Shown here: positions 55,191 to 64,000 of the stretch, piece by piece | How positions within the stretch are numbered: the stretch's first letter is position 1 | How the letters are laid out: each line of letters opens with the position of its first letter | Source of the DNA: Chloroflexota bacterium | Lineage (GTDB): Bacteria; Chloroflexota; Anaerolineae; Aggregatilineales; Phototrophicaceae | Length of the DNA: 64,000 nt | Reading direction: 5' to 3' | Assembly (NCBI GenBank): GCA_026706395.1 | Contig: JAPOYU010000054.1 | Span: 80,145 to 144,144, forward strand | Made by a program: the position numbers and the translations under genes | Notes under the pieces: generated by a model | The model's database searches: none | What the model was told of the DNA's origin: nothing | The model's input: the letters and a program-made list of their open reading frames with translations, nothing else

Positions 55191-56490
55191 ATACGAAAGG
55201 CTTCGGCTGCGCCCGGGTGGTTCACTGCGTGGCGCGCTGAGCGTACCGGGCGACAAGTCGATCTCCCATCGCGCGGCGATGCTCGCTTCACTTGCGCATG
55301 GGACATCCCGGATTCGCAATTGGCTGGCGGCCGGCGATACCGAAGCCACCTTGGGCGCCATGCTGGCCCTGGGCGCGGATGTTGAGCGTCATGACGAAAC
55401 GACTCTGACCATTCGTGGCGGCCAATTGCGTGAAGCGGCTCAGCCCTTGGACTTAAAGAACGCGGGAACGGGAATCCGCCTGCTCGCCGGCGTCATGGTC
55501 GGGCAGCCATTTCCCAGTGTATTGGATGGCAGCGCGCAACTGCGTCGCCGCCCGATGAAGCGCATCACCGCTCCATTGCGGCAGATGGGCGCCGACATCA
55601 CCGCGGTTGATGGCGCCTGCCCGTTGCGGATTCAACCGGCGCAGTTGCGCGGCATCGAATACGCCATGCCGGTCGCCAGCGGTCAAGTCAAGAGCGCTGT
55701 TCTGCTGGCCGGTTTATTCGCCGATTCGCCCACCACCGTGACTCAACCCGGTCCAGCGCGCGACCATACCGAACGCATGCTGCGCTCGATGGGCGTGAAA
55801 ATCACAGACGCTGACGATAAGGGCAACTGCCTGACTATTCATCCCAATGGGGGACTAAACCCAATCGATATTACCGTGCCCGGCGACTTCTCATCTGCGG
55901 CCTTTCTGTTGGTGGCCGGCCTGCTGGCGTCGGACTCCGAGCTGACCATAACCGGCGTCAACTTGAATCCGACCCGTACGGGCTTGCTGGACGTATTGGC
56001 TGAGATGGGTGGCGATATCGCCTTGGCCAATGTCTCCCAGCAAGCTGGCGAACCCATCGGCGATATTAGGGTGAAGCGCAGCGCGCTCCAAGGAATCGAA
56101 GTCGGCGGCGAGACGGTCGTGCGTATGATCGACGAATTTCCGATTCTGATGCTGGCTGCGACCCAAGCCGAGGGCGAGACGCTCGTGCGGGACGCCCGCG
56201 AGTTGCGCGTGAAGGAGACCGATCGCATAGCAGTGATGGCGGCGGAGTTGCGCAAACTAGGCGCGCTCATCGACGAACGCGATGATGGCTTTAGAATAGT
56301 CGGTCCGCAAAGCCTGGCCGGCGGCCAAGTCGACGGCCACGATGACCATCGCATCGCCATGAGCCTCGCCGTGGCCGGCATGATTGCAGCCGAAGGCGCG
56401 ATCGTCACGGATGCCGCTTGTGCCGGCGACAGTTTTCCCGGTTTCGCCGAGACGTTGATGAACAGCGGCGCGAGGCTGGTTCCAGAATAA
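55174..56490 (+). CDS. aroA: 3-phosphoshikimate 1-carboxyvinyltransferase (EPSP synthase)
   Basis: 438 aa. SVPGDKSISHRAAMLASLA holds the PEP/S3P-binding Lys and Ser. LKNAGTGIRLLAGV is the glyphosate-loop region. DEFPILMLAATQAEG and RVKETDRIAVMAAEL carry the catalytic Asp and Glu. The C-terminal GHDDHRIAM matches. It starts inside the end of tyrA (17-base overlap); the longer open frame from 55108 is not family-like. It gives EPSP from S3P and PEP. Confidence 0.96.
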   Translation: MKTDVRYERLRLRPGGSLRGALSVPGDKSISHRAAMLASLAHGTSRIRNWLAAGDTEATLGAMLALGADVERHDETTLTIRGGQLREAAQPLDLKNAGTGIRLLAGVMVGQPFPSVLDGSAQLRRRPMKRITAPLRQMGADITAVDGACPLRIQPAQLRGIEYAMPVASGQVKSAVLLAGLFADSPTTVTQPGPARDHTERMLRSMGVKITDADDKGNCLTIHPNGGLNPIDITVPGDFSSAAFLLVAGLLASDSELTITGVNLNPTRTGLLDVLAEMGGDIALANVSQQAGEPIGDIRVKRSALQGIEVGGETVVRMIDEFPILMLAATQAEGETLVRDARELRVKETDRIAVMAAELRKLGALIDERDDGFRIVGPQSLAGGQVDGHDDHRIAMSLAVAGMIAAEGAIVTDAACAGDSFPGFAETLMNSGARLVPE

Positions 56491-56529
56491 CGGCATGTTC
56501 GGCGAAGAGATGAATCGGCAGGGTGCGAC

Positions 56530-57372
56530 ATGGCGCTGAAGCGAGTGGGTGTGATCGGCTTTCCAGTGGAACATAGCCTCAGCCCCATCATGCACAATGC
56601 CGCCTTTGAGGCCTTGCGCATGTACGACTGGCATTATGACGCCATGTCGATCCCGCCGGATATCTTGCGTCTAGGCTTGCGCGAGCCCAAGAATCACGGC
56701 TACATCGGCATCAATGTCACTGTGCCCCACAAAGAAGCGATCATGGAATTCGTTCGTCCCGACGAAAAAGCGCGGGCTATCGGCGCGGTGAACACGGTCG
56801 ACTTTCGCAGCAATGTCGGCACCAACACCGATGCTGACGGTCTCATCAACGATCTGCTGGCGAATGATGTTTGTATCAGCGGCGAGCGCGTCCTCGTCCT
56901 CGGCGCCGGCGGCGCAGCGCGCGCTGCGGTATACGGCCTACTTCGCGAAGGCGCAACGGTCGCCATCGTCAATCGCACGAAGTCGCGCGCCGATAAGCTC
57001 GTCGCGCAGTTGCGCGCATCGGCCGGTCTGGATGGCGCTGAAGTCATGACGCTGGATCAAGCGGCCGACTGGGGCATGTCCCTCATCATCAATTGCACTT
57101 CCGTCGGTTTGCATCCGCAGATCAAACAGTCGCCCTGGATCCATGGCGTATCATTCCCTGAGGATGTCACCGTATACGACATGGTCTACCGCCCGGCGAA
57201 CACAGCGCTGATGCAGCAATGCGTCGCGCGCGGCGGACGGGCGATCGGCGGACTCGGCATGCTCGTGCGGCAAGGCGCGATCGCCTTTGAGCTGTGGACC
57301 GGCGTTGCCCCGCCGATAGACGTGATGCTTGGCGTCTTACAAGATGAACTGGAGCAGGCACAGAAGGATTAG
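56530..57372 (+). CDS. aroE: Shikimate dehydrogenase
   Basis: 280 aa. GFPVEHSLSPIMHNAAF binds shikimate, and INVTVPHKEAIMEF contains the catalytic Lys. GAVNTV, then the NADP motif VLGAGGAARAAVYGLL with NRTKSRA, and GLGMLVRQGAIAFELWTG close the protein. It reduces 3-dehydroshikimate. It follows aroA by 39 bases and precedes aroC by six. Confidence 0.96.
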   Translation: MALKRVGVIGFPVEHSLSPIMHNAAFEALRMYDWHYDAMSIPPDILRLGLREPKNHGYIGINVTVPHKEAIMEFVRPDEKARAIGAVNTVDFRSNVGTNTDADGLINDLLANDVCISGERVLVLGAGGAARAAVYGLLREGATVAIVNRTKSRADKLVAQLRASAGLDGAEVMTLDQAADWGMSLIINCTSVGLHPQIKQSPWIHGVSFPEDVTVYDMVYRPANTALMQQCVARGGRAIGGLGMLVRQGAIAFELWTGVAPPIDVMLGVLQDELEQAQKD

Positions 57373-57378
57373 AATCCG

Positions 57379-58557
57379 ATGCCCATTCGATTTTTCACCG
57401 CCGGCGAAAGCCATGGACCCGGACTGACCGCAATCCTTGAAGGCATGCCGGCTGGACTACCTTTGACCGGCGAAGACATCAACCGCGACCTGCGCCGTCG
57501 GCAAAAAGGCTACGGCTCCGGCGGGCGCATGCAGATCGAGAAAGACGGCATCGTCATCACATCCGGTGTGATGAACGGCCAGACCACCGGCGCGCCGATT
57601 GCCTTGCACGTGCAAAACCGCGATTTCAAAAGCTGGAAAGAGCGGGATATCACGCCGATCACCACGCCGCGACCGGGCCACGCCGATCTAACCGGCGCTG
57701 TCAAATACGGCTACCGCGAATTGCGCCTATCGCTGGAAAGGGCCAGCGCGCGGGAAACCACCATGCGCGTCGTCATCGGCGCGATCTGCAAGACTTATCT
57801 GCGTCAATTCGGCATAAGCATCAACGGCTACGTGTCGCAGCTAGGCGATATCGTTGCGGACCTGGCCGATATGCCGCTTGACCAACGCATCGCTCGCAAC
57901 GAAGACAATGACCTGCGCTGTCCCGATGCGGCGGCGGCCGAAAAAATGCGCGCTCTCATTCGCCAAATCAAGATCGACAAGGATACCCTCGGCGGCGTTT
58001 TCGAAGTCGTGGCGCGTGGCCTGCCGCCCGGTCTCGGCTCCCACGTGCATTTTGACCGCAAGCTGGATGGCAGGCTGGTCGGCGCGATGGTCAGCATCCA
58101 GGCGATGAAAGGCGCGGAAATCGGCAGCGGCTTCGCAAATGCCGGCAAGCGTGGCTCGCAAGTCCATGACGAGATCGTCATCGATGGTGAAGGCAACCTG
58201 TCGCGAGCGACCAATCGAGCCGGTGGGCTTGAAGGCGGCATTACGACCGGCGAGCCCGTTATCGTCCGCGTCGCGATGAAACCGATCTCGACCATGCTGC
58301 GCGGCGCCAGCTCGGTCGATCTGGCGACTGGCCAGCCCAACCCAACCGTTTACGAACGCAGCGACTTCTGCGCGCTGCCTCGCGCCGTCCCGGTTGGCGA
58401 AGCGATGATGGCGATCGTTCTCTGTGACGCTCTCCTGGAAAAACTCGGCGGCGACAGCCTCGACGAGATGCTGCCGCGCTTCGCCGCCCTCCGCCGCAAC
58501 CGCCGGGAAGACCTGCCGATGGACAACGTCCCCTGGCGCTTCGGATACGAAGTATGA
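57379..58557 (+). CDS. aroC: Chorismate synthase
   Basis: 392 aa. Signature blocks are TAGESHGPGLTAILEGMPAG, RPGHADLTGAVKYGYRELR (with ERASARETTMRV) and the C-terminal RSDFCALPRAVPVGEAM. It needs reduced FMN and makes chorismate, the branch point used by both TrpE and AroH in this window. It overlaps the aroKB start by four bases (ATGA). Confidence 0.97.
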   Translation: MPIRFFTAGESHGPGLTAILEGMPAGLPLTGEDINRDLRRRQKGYGSGGRMQIEKDGIVITSGVMNGQTTGAPIALHVQNRDFKSWKERDITPITTPRPGHADLTGAVKYGYRELRLSLERASARETTMRVVIGAICKTYLRQFGISINGYVSQLGDIVADLADMPLDQRIARNEDNDLRCPDAAAAEKMRALIRQIKIDKDTLGGVFEVVARGLPPGLGSHVHFDRKLDGRLVGAMVSIQAMKGAEIGSGFANAGKRGSQVHDEIVIDGEGNLSRATNRAGGLEGGITTGEPVIVRVAMKPISTMLRGASSVDLATGQPNPTVYERSDFCALPRAVPVGEAMMAIVLCDALLEKLGGDSLDEMLPRFAALRRNRREDLPMDNVPWRFGYEV

Positions 58558-60071
58558 ATACGCAGAACAACATCGTCATCACCGGCTTTATGGGCACCGG
58601 GAAAACCACTGTCGGTGAGATCCTCGCGCGCAAACTCAATCGCCGCTTCGTCGATATGGACGCTGAAATCGAAGCGCGCGCGGGCTTCACTATCCCACAG
58701 ATCTTCCGGCGTCACGGCGAAGAAGGCTTCCGCGAAATGGAAAGGCGCTTGATTCATGAATTGGCGCTGCGGCATGGGCTGGTCATCGCCACCGGTGGCG
58801 GCGCCCTGATCGATAATGACATGCGCGATATGATGAGTCGGCATGGTCTGCTCATCTGCTTGAATGCCAGCAAAGAGGAGATCCGCGCCCGGCTGGCAGC
58901 CAATAGCGACCGTCCCTTGGCGGCTGATTGGGAACACCTTCTCGATGCGCGGCAGAGCGCCTATGCCCAAATCGGCAATCAGATCATGACTAGCGGCAAA
59001 ACGCCGACCGAAATCGCGGCCGAAATCGCTGCTTTGGACGACGGCGCGCTCTACGTGGGTACGCCGGATGGCGGGGGCTATCCGATCATAATTGGCAGCG
59101 GCTTGTTACGCTCAATCGGAGACGATGCCGAGGGGTTGGGCCTGTCCGGGCATGTGGTGGTCGTCAGCAACGAGTCGGTCGCGCCCCTCTATGGCGAGCG
59201 ATTGACTGCCGCCTTACCACGCGCCGACCTCATCATCGTTCCAGATGGCGAGGCGCACAAGAACCTCGACACCGTCCGCGGCATATACAATGAGATGCTG
59301 GCACGCGGCGCCGACCGATCGACGACCTTGGTCGCGTTGGGTGGCGGTGTAATCGGCGATACGGCCGGATTCGTCGCCGCGACATATATGCGCGGCATTC
59401 CCCTGGTTCAGATGCCGACGACCTTGCTTTCCATGGTGGATTCAAGCGTCGGCGGCAAGGTGGGCGTGGACTTGCCTCAAGGCAAGAACCTCATCGGCGC
59501 GTTTAAGCAGCCGCGCAGCGTCATCATCGATACGGATGTGCTGGAGACGCTTCCGCCATTGCAGTGGCGCTGTGGAATGGCCGAGGTGATAAAGCACGGC
59601 TTGATCGGGCGGCCGGCTTTGCTCGCGCCCGACCTGTGGCAGCCGGAACAGGCGGCGCGATTGGTGCGGCAGGCTGTGCAAGTCAAGATTGATGTGGTCG
59701 AAGTCGATCCCTACGAGGTCGGCATACGCGCGCACCTCAACTTGGGGCATACCTTCGGCCATGCCATCGAAAAGGCGACGCAATACGGCGTGCCTCATGG
59801 CGAAGCCGTCGCTATCGGCATCGTCAAAGCCGCCCGGCTGTCACGAAATCTCGGCTTCGTTGATGACGACCTGGTTGCGCGAATACAAACCATAATGTGG
59901 CAGATCGGCTTGCCTACCGATATAGCGCTGGACTCTCACCGCTGGTATGCGGCGATGTCGACCGACAAGAAGTGGCAGGCGGGGAATCCTCGCTTTATAT
60001 TGCTGAAGGCGCTGGGCGAAGCGGCAATTGTTGAGGGCCTGCGGCGCGAAGACATCATGGCCGTACTTTGA
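58554..60071 (+). CDS. aroKB: Fused shikimate kinase / 3-dehydroquinate synthase
   Basis: 505 aa in two domains. Residues ~1-160 are shikimate kinase: Walker [27 protein letters not shown] and ATGGGALI. Residues ~165-505 are dehydroquinate synthase: [59 protein letters not shown], and metal His in [12 protein letters not shown] and [10 protein letters not shown]. Steps 2 and 5 of the shikimate path are thus on one chain. No frameshift is seen between them. Confidence 0.95.
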   Translation: MNTQNNIVITGFMGTGKTTVGEILARKLNRRFVDMDAEIEARAGFTIPQIFRRHGEEGFREMERRLIHELALRHGLVIATGGGALIDNDMRDMMSRHGLLICLNASKEEIRARLAANSDRPLAADWEHLLDARQSAYAQIGNQIMTSGKTPTEIAAEIAALDDGALYVGTPDGGGYPIIIGSGLLRSIGDDAEGLGLSGHVVVVSNESVAPLYGERLTAALPRADLIIVPDGEAHKNLDTVRGIYNEMLARGADRSTTLVALGGGVIGDTAGFVAATYMRGIPLVQMPTTLLSMVDSSVGGKVGVDLPQGKNLIGAFKQPRSVIIDTDVLETLPPLQWRCGMAEVIKHGLIGRPALLAPDLWQPEQAARLVRQAVQVKIDVVEVDPYEVGIRAHLNLGHTFGHAIEKATQYGVPHGEAVAIGIVKAARLSRNLGFVDDDLVARIQTIMWQIGLPTDIALDSHRWYAAMSTDKKWQAGNPRFILLKALGEAAIVEGLRREDIMAVL

Positions 60072-60087
60072 GCGAAGGGCAACGCGT

Positions 60088-60537
60088 ATGAGCAAAGGAA
60101 TATTGTTACTGCACGGACCCAATCTCAATCTGCTCGGAACACGGCAGCCAGAGGTTTATGGCAGTATGACGCTTGCAGACGTCAACGCCGCGGTTGAGCA
60201 ACATATAGCCGCTTACGATGTCGAGTTGCGGACGGCGCAATCCAATCACGAAGGCGCCTTGATCGACAGGCTTCACGAGGCGCGCGAATGGGCCGACGGC
60301 GTGGTTTTCAACCCCGGCGCCTATACGCATACATCCATCGCTCTGCGCGACGCGATAACAGCGATCGAACTGCCCGTGATTGAAGTTCATCTCTCGAATG
60401 TCTACGGACGAGAGGCCTTTCGGCACAAGTCGCTGCTGGCTGGTGTCTGCCTCGGCGCGGTCGCCGGCTTCGGTTGGCATAGCTACATCCTCGCGATAGA
60501 CGCGCTTCTGCGCCACTGGAATCTGCTGCGGGATTAG
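60088..60537 (+). CDS. aroQ: 3-dehydroquinate dehydratase, type II
   Basis: 149 aa, the usual length for the dodecameric type II enzyme. [20 protein letters not shown] carries the catalytic Tyr and Arg. [31 protein letters not shown] and [16 protein letters not shown] sequence (here [12 protein letters not shown]) complete the site. GAAGGG precedes this ATG; the longer open frame from 60028 overlaps aroKB. It is the last gene of the aro operon. Confidence 0.96.
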   Translation: MSKGILLLHGPNLNLLGTRQPEVYGSMTLADVNAAVEQHIAAYDVELRTAQSNHEGALIDRLHEAREWADGVVFNPGAYTHTSIALRDAITAIELPVIEVHLSNVYGREAFRHKSLLAGVCLGAVAGFGWHSYILAIDALLRHWNLLRD

Positions 60538-60646
60538 CTGGTTAGATTTGCCGAAGACTTCAGGCAAGTTTTGGCTATCTCGCCGATAGCTCGCCCACGC
60601 CCTCAGGCAATATAATCCATGCACGTACCTGAATCATGGACGTGGC

Positions 60647-61981
60647 ATGGTAACAGCAGCCGATATCCTGAAAACTGTGAATGATAAGGACGTAGAATTC
60701 GTCGCCCTATGGTTTACCGATATCACCGGCTTGGTCAAGAGCATCTTGATACCGGCGGGCGAGTTGGCGAATGTCTTCGAAAACGGCTCGCACTTTGACG
60801 GCTCGGCGATCGAAGGCTTTGCTCGGGTCGCCGAAAGCGACATGATGCTCGTGCCCGACGAGTCAAGTTTTGTCATTCTGCCCTGGACTGAAGAGAGCGA
60901 ACGAACCGCGCGACTGATTTGCTCCGTGTGCACGCAGAACGGCGAACCCTTCATTGGCGATCCGCGCAGCTTGCTTATCAAGGTGCTTGATCAGGCGCGG
61001 GAGCTTAATCTGCGCTTCAAGACGGGGATGGAACTTGAGTTCTTCCTTTTCCCCTATGACCGGGCTGGCCTGCCGGTTGTCGCGCCAAACAAAGACATCG
61101 CCGGCTACTTCGACATACCCGACGATCCCATCCGCTCGATGCGCCGCAACATGCTGGCTGTCTTGAGCCAACTGGGAATAAAGGTCGATTCAACCCATTC
61201 CGAGATCGGCCAAGGCCAGCACGAGATCGACTTTCAATATGATGACGCGCTTCGCTCCGCCGACAGTATCTTGACCGCGCGCGTAGCTCTGAAGACCATT
61301 GCCAACAAGTACGGCTACTACTGCAGCTTCATGCCGCGCCCGCATGCCGACTTGCCCGGCTCCGGCATGCACACGCATCAGAGCCTGCACGATTTCGAAA
61401 GCGGCGTCAATCTCTTCGCGGATAGCGAAAGCGAATACGGCTTATCGGAAACAGCAAGATACTTTCTCGCCGGGCAACTGGAACATGCGCGGGCGATGTG
61501 CGCCGTTCTGGCGCCACTGGTTAATTCATACAAGCGATTGGGCACAAGTTTCGAAGCGCCAGTAAACGTCACCTGGGCCCATGTCAATCGCAGCGCCTTG
61601 ATCCGCGTTCCCAGCACCGCGCCCGGTAAAGAATATCACACCCGCCTTGAACTCCGCTGCCCGGATCCGACGGCGAACCCTTACCTGGCGATGGCGGTGA
61701 TGTTGCAAGCCGGACTGGACGGGATACGCCATCAAATGCCGCTGCCTGACCCAATGGAAGAGACGCTGTTGCAAGGCGCGCCGGGCAGGATCCGGCAGAT
61801 TGAAGTGCTGCCAAACTCCCTCGATGAAGCATTGGATTCCTTAAGCGATGACGATGTAATCTTGTCCACTCTAGGTCCCTACGTCAGCGACCGTTACATT
61901 GCGGCCAAACGTCAGGAATACAATGAATATAGTCAGCAAGTGACCGGCTGGGAGGTCAGTCGCTATCTGAGTCGCTTCTGA
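60647..61981 (+). CDS. glnA: Glutamine synthetase type I (alpha-like, no adenylylation site)
   Basis: 444 aa. The metal and catalytic regions are visible: GMELEFFLF, EIGQGQHEIDF, GSGMHTHQSL, RVPSTAPGKEYHTRLELRCPDPTANPYLA. The usual adenylylation stretch near the C-terminus (NLYD-type, with Tyr) is absent; RQIEVLPNSLDEAL stands there. This points to Bacillus-like GSI-alpha, controlled by feedback or partner proteins instead. A TATAAT at 60611-60616 is a possible -10. The 3' end overlaps the convergent aspartate kinase gene by 26 bases. Confidence 0.95.
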   Translation: MVTAADILKTVNDKDVEFVALWFTDITGLVKSILIPAGELANVFENGSHFDGSAIEGFARVAESDMMLVPDESSFVILPWTEESERTARLICSVCTQNGEPFIGDPRSLLIKVLDQARELNLRFKTGMELEFFLFPYDRAGLPVVAPNKDIAGYFDIPDDPIRSMRRNMLAVLSQLGIKVDSTHSEIGQGQHEIDFQYDDALRSADSILTARVALKTIANKYGYYCSFMPRPHADLPGSGMHTHQSLHDFESGVNLFADSESEYGLSETARYFLAGQLEHARAMCAVLAPLVNSYKRLGTSFEAPVNVTWAHVNRSALIRVPSTAPGKEYHTRLELRCPDPTANPYLAMAVMLQAGLDGIRHQMPLPDPMEETLLQGAPGRIRQIEVLPNSLDEALDSLSDDDVILSTLGPYVSDRYIAAKRQEYNEYSQQVTGWEVSRYLSRF

Positions 61982-63377
61982 CAATCACCTCGTGGATGCG
62001 GCGCACGGCCTCCGGCGAGCTTTGCAGCGGCAAGGCCACCGTGACACTGCAGTTTGATGCTCCAAGCGCAAGTCCATACACTTCGGTGGCGGCCAGCGTT
62101 TGCAGCATTTCCGCGATAAGTTGCGGCGCGCTATGCAGCCCAGCGCCTATCACAGTGACAAGCCCGACCGCCTCGATCGCCCAAGGCATCTTTTCCGGGT
62201 ATTCCGCCATTTTCGCCTTTAAGGCCCGTTCCAATCGGTCAACCCCGTCAATGCCGATGCTGGTAGGAATTACAAGACAGAGAAAGCTGCTATTGGAGGA
62301 TTGGGAGGCGATCAACACCTCGCTGCGCATGCCCAGCGTTTTGAACAACGTATTTCCCACCAATCGCGTGACCCCGGCCAGCGAACCGCTCGCTGGGCGC
62401 CGCAGTGCAAGACCTTGCGTCGATGTCACAGCTTTGAGCGTCGGAGTGTCGTTCTGCGACGTCTTGGAGATCAGCGTGCCGGTTTGCTCTGGCGAAAAGA
62501 TATTCTTTATGCGCAAAGGCAACCCTTGCTGAGCCAAGGGCGCGATCATTCTCGCGTGCAGAATACGAGCGCCGAAATACGCTAGGTCGGCGGCTTCGGA
62601 ATAGCTCAAGCTGTTAATGATCCGCGCATCAATCACTTCACTCGGGTCGGCAGACATCATGCCGTCGACATCGGTCCAGAGCCAAAGCTCGTCCGCTTCG
62701 AGCAATGCGCAGAGTACCGAAGCGGTGTAATCCGTTCCACCCCGCCCCAATGTCGTCGTTTCGCCGCCAGCTGTCGCGCCGATGAATCCAGTAACCACAG
62801 GCACGATGTCACGCTGCAGCATCGGCCTCAGAACTTGTTCGACCCGCTGCGCTGTGAACTGGAGGTCAGGGTTGGCGTTGCCGAATACATCGTCGGTCAC
62901 GAGCAGGTCCGTCCCGTCGACGGCGGCGCATCGAATGCCGTTTTGACGCAGGAGCGCCGCGATTATCCGTGCCGATAGCTTTTCCCCGATCGCCACGACG
63001 GCGTCGCTGTGCAATGGAGACAGTTCCACGTTGAGATCGGCGGCGATTTGCATGCAATGATCAAGCATTTCCGACAGCAAATGGTCTATATCAGCCTCTA
63101 ATGTGCTGCGCTCCGGCCGGTCAAGTGGAAGCTGCTCCATAATGGCGAAGTGGCGACTGCGCAAGTTCGCAGCGATGCGCCTATAGCCCCGCTGGTTTGC
63201 GATCCGGGCAAGCTGTGCCGCATCCAGCAGCATGTCTGTGACGCCATCCAGCGCCGAGACAACCACCAGCACACTGTCCCACCGGCCTGACTCCCAAGCG
63301 ATTATATTCAGAACCTGCGCCAGCGCTGGCGCCGACCCGACAGAAACGCCGCCGAATTTCATCACGAGCGTTGCCAT
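61956..63377 (-). CDS. Aspartate kinase
   Basis: 473 aa. The kinase domain starts LVMKFGGVSVG, followed by VVVSALDGVTDMLLDAA, TTTLGRGGTDYTA and LWTDVDGMMSADP. The C-terminal third carries tandem ACT-type regulatory domains (VIGAGLHSAPQLIAEML among others). It starts the aspartate family pathway (Lys, Thr, Met); the feedback ligand is unknown. The frame is open to 63455, but the protein family begins at this ATG. It links functionally with lysA, which is far away in the window. Confidence 0.93.
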   Translation of the reverse strand: MATLVMKFGGVSVGSAPALAQVLNIIAWESGRWDSVLVVVSALDGVTDMLLDAAQLARIANQRGYRRIAANLRSRHFAIMEQLPLDRPERSTLEADIDHLLSEMLDHCMQIAADLNVELSPLHSDAVVAIGEKLSARIIAALLRQNGIRCAAVDGTDLLVTDDVFGNANPDLQFTAQRVEQVLRPMLQRDIVPVVTGFIGATAGGETTTLGRGGTDYTASVLCALLEADELWLWTDVDGMMSADPSEVIDARIINSLSYSEAADLAYFGARILHARMIAPLAQQGLPLRIKNIFSPEQTGTLISKTSQNDTPTLKAVTSTQGLALRRPASGSLAGVTRLVGNTLFKTLGMRSEVLIASQSSNSSFLCLVIPTSIGIDGVDRLERALKAKMAEYPEKMPWAIEAVGLVTVIGAGLHSAPQLIAEMLQTLAATEVYGLALGASNCSVTVALPLQSSPEAVRRIHEVIVRSDSDSD

Positions 63378-63622
63378 GGCTCCTGGTCTGCGCCTCCATA
63401 AATCCGCAAATCTAATTGGTCGAGCCTTAATGCGTAGCGTTTGACCTAAAACCATTCTAGCAACTGCTGTGAGAAGTTGACAATCGGCACGCGCGAATCA
63501 GCCACCGTTCATATTGCGTTCGCCTTTAATATCGAGTAGAGTGATAGGCGTTTGAACGATGAAACTAGGCTGGCGCATAGCGAGCGCGTATAGCGTTCTT
63601 ACTGCGCGAAGGCATCTCTTCT

Positions 63623-64000
63623 ATGGCAGCTCCAGCAATCGAAACAAGCAATCTGGTAGCGGGCGTCAGATTCCAAAAGATCGGCAAACTCTATCATTTC
63701 GACTTCAGCGGTCACCCGGAATTGAAGCAGGGCGATTTTGTCATTGTTGACACGCGGCGTGGTCGGCAGATGGGCCAAGTGATGGGTTTCACCGAGCCTG
63801 ATGAGCACCGCTCTGTCCGCCGGATCCTTCGCCCCGCTACACCTCGCGATCTGGTGCTCAAACAGCATTGGGAAGCGCAGCAGGCTGAGGCGCTCGATAC
63901 ATGTCGGGAGGCGGCGTCTAGTTTGCGGCGCATGTCGGATGTCAAATTTGTGGCGGCGCAATACAATTATGATGGCACTGCCATCACCTTCCTTTTCAGC
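63623..64000 (+). CDS. PSP1/RicT (YaaT)-like protein, 5' part only
   Basis: 126 residues to the end of the window with no stop. After MAAPAIETSNLVAGVRFQKIGKLYHFDF-like N-terminal sequence come GDFVIVDTRRGRQMGQVMG and VRRILRPATPRDL. These are the PSP1 C-terminal-domain features of RicT. In Bacillus this protein works in the Y-complex affecting RNA maturation. GAAGG lies about ten bases before the ATG. Reading frame inferred directly from the bases; gene continues past 64000. Confidence 0.85.
   Translation, partial: MAAPAIETSNLVAGVRFQKIGKLYHFDFSGHPELKQGDFVIVDTRRGRQMGQVMGFTEPDEHRSVRRILRPATPRDLVLKQHWEAQQAEALDTCREAASSLRRMSDVKFVAAQYNYDGTAITFLFS

Noticed and set aside
63559..63750. A 63-codon frame before the PSP1 gene
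   Set aside because: It overlaps the start of the better-supported RicT/PSP1 frame and has no family features.

Overview
This 64 kb window is an ordinary-looking bacterial chromosome segment with roughly 55-60% GC by eye. It is gene-dense, holds long operons on both strands, and shows no phage, transposase or CRISPR content. The features together suggest a member of Chloroflexota (Anaerolineae-like), but this is inference and not proven. They are: T-box control of trp, a LexA box of the CGAAC-N4-GTTCG type at uvrB, a Bacillus-type AroH chorismate mutase, a LipM-like octanoyltransferase, a non-adenylylated type I glutamine synthetase, an AroK-AroB fusion and a RicT/PSP1-type protein.

Layout. 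0-4.1 kb: a MaoC dehydratase faces a minus-strand group (CrtI-like FAD oxidoreductase, DNA photolyase, SRPBCC protein). 4.3-9.0 kb: a minus-strand pyrimidine operon pyrB-pyrC-pyrD-pyrE-pyrF with start/stop overlaps. 9.2-14.5 kb: fhs, an MFS transporter and glgB. 14.7-19.7 kb: dinB with a dyad at its promoter, then a heterodimeric ABC exporter pair. 20-27.5 kb: sugar isomerase, Ldh-family dehydrogenase, NAGPA-like protein, an inverted-repeat element with covarying hairpins, an HtrA-like protease, an M24 peptidase and a MOP-type membrane protein. 27.6-29.3 kb: tRNA-Asp, lysA, then initiator tRNA-fMet and a second CAT-anticodon tRNA with a shortened D-arm. 29.3-36.5 kb: an unexplained dyad-rich stretch with LexA-type boxes, uvrB, a class II HDAC-like deacetylase, a GT39-like membrane protein with a possibly leaderless partner, and aspS. 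36.5-45.9 kb: an aquaporin, a promoter-to-terminator unit that looks like 6S RNA, an LCP protein, lipM-like, rlmI-like, ligA with an insertion, an SH3b membrane protein and polX.

46-60.5 kb is the metabolic centre. A T-box leader controls trpE-G-D-C-F-NUDIX-B-A. A separate leader with an intrinsic terminator precedes aroH-tyrA-aroA-aroE-aroC-aroKB-aroQ. Together these encode shikimate-pathway steps 2-7, the prephenate branch towards tyrosine, and all of tryptophan synthesis. DAHP synthase and a Phe-specific enzyme are absent from the window. The window ends with glnA, a convergent aspartate kinase and the 5' part of a RicT/PSP1 gene.

I did not find an obviously new defence or mobile system. 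The least explained items are the structured RNA at 37.4 kb, the dyad-rich region at 29.3-29.6 kb with an orphan LexA-type box, the covarying inverted repeat at 23.4 kb, the aro leader, and the D-arm-deleted tRNA. All function assignments come from reading motifs by eye; no database search was run.
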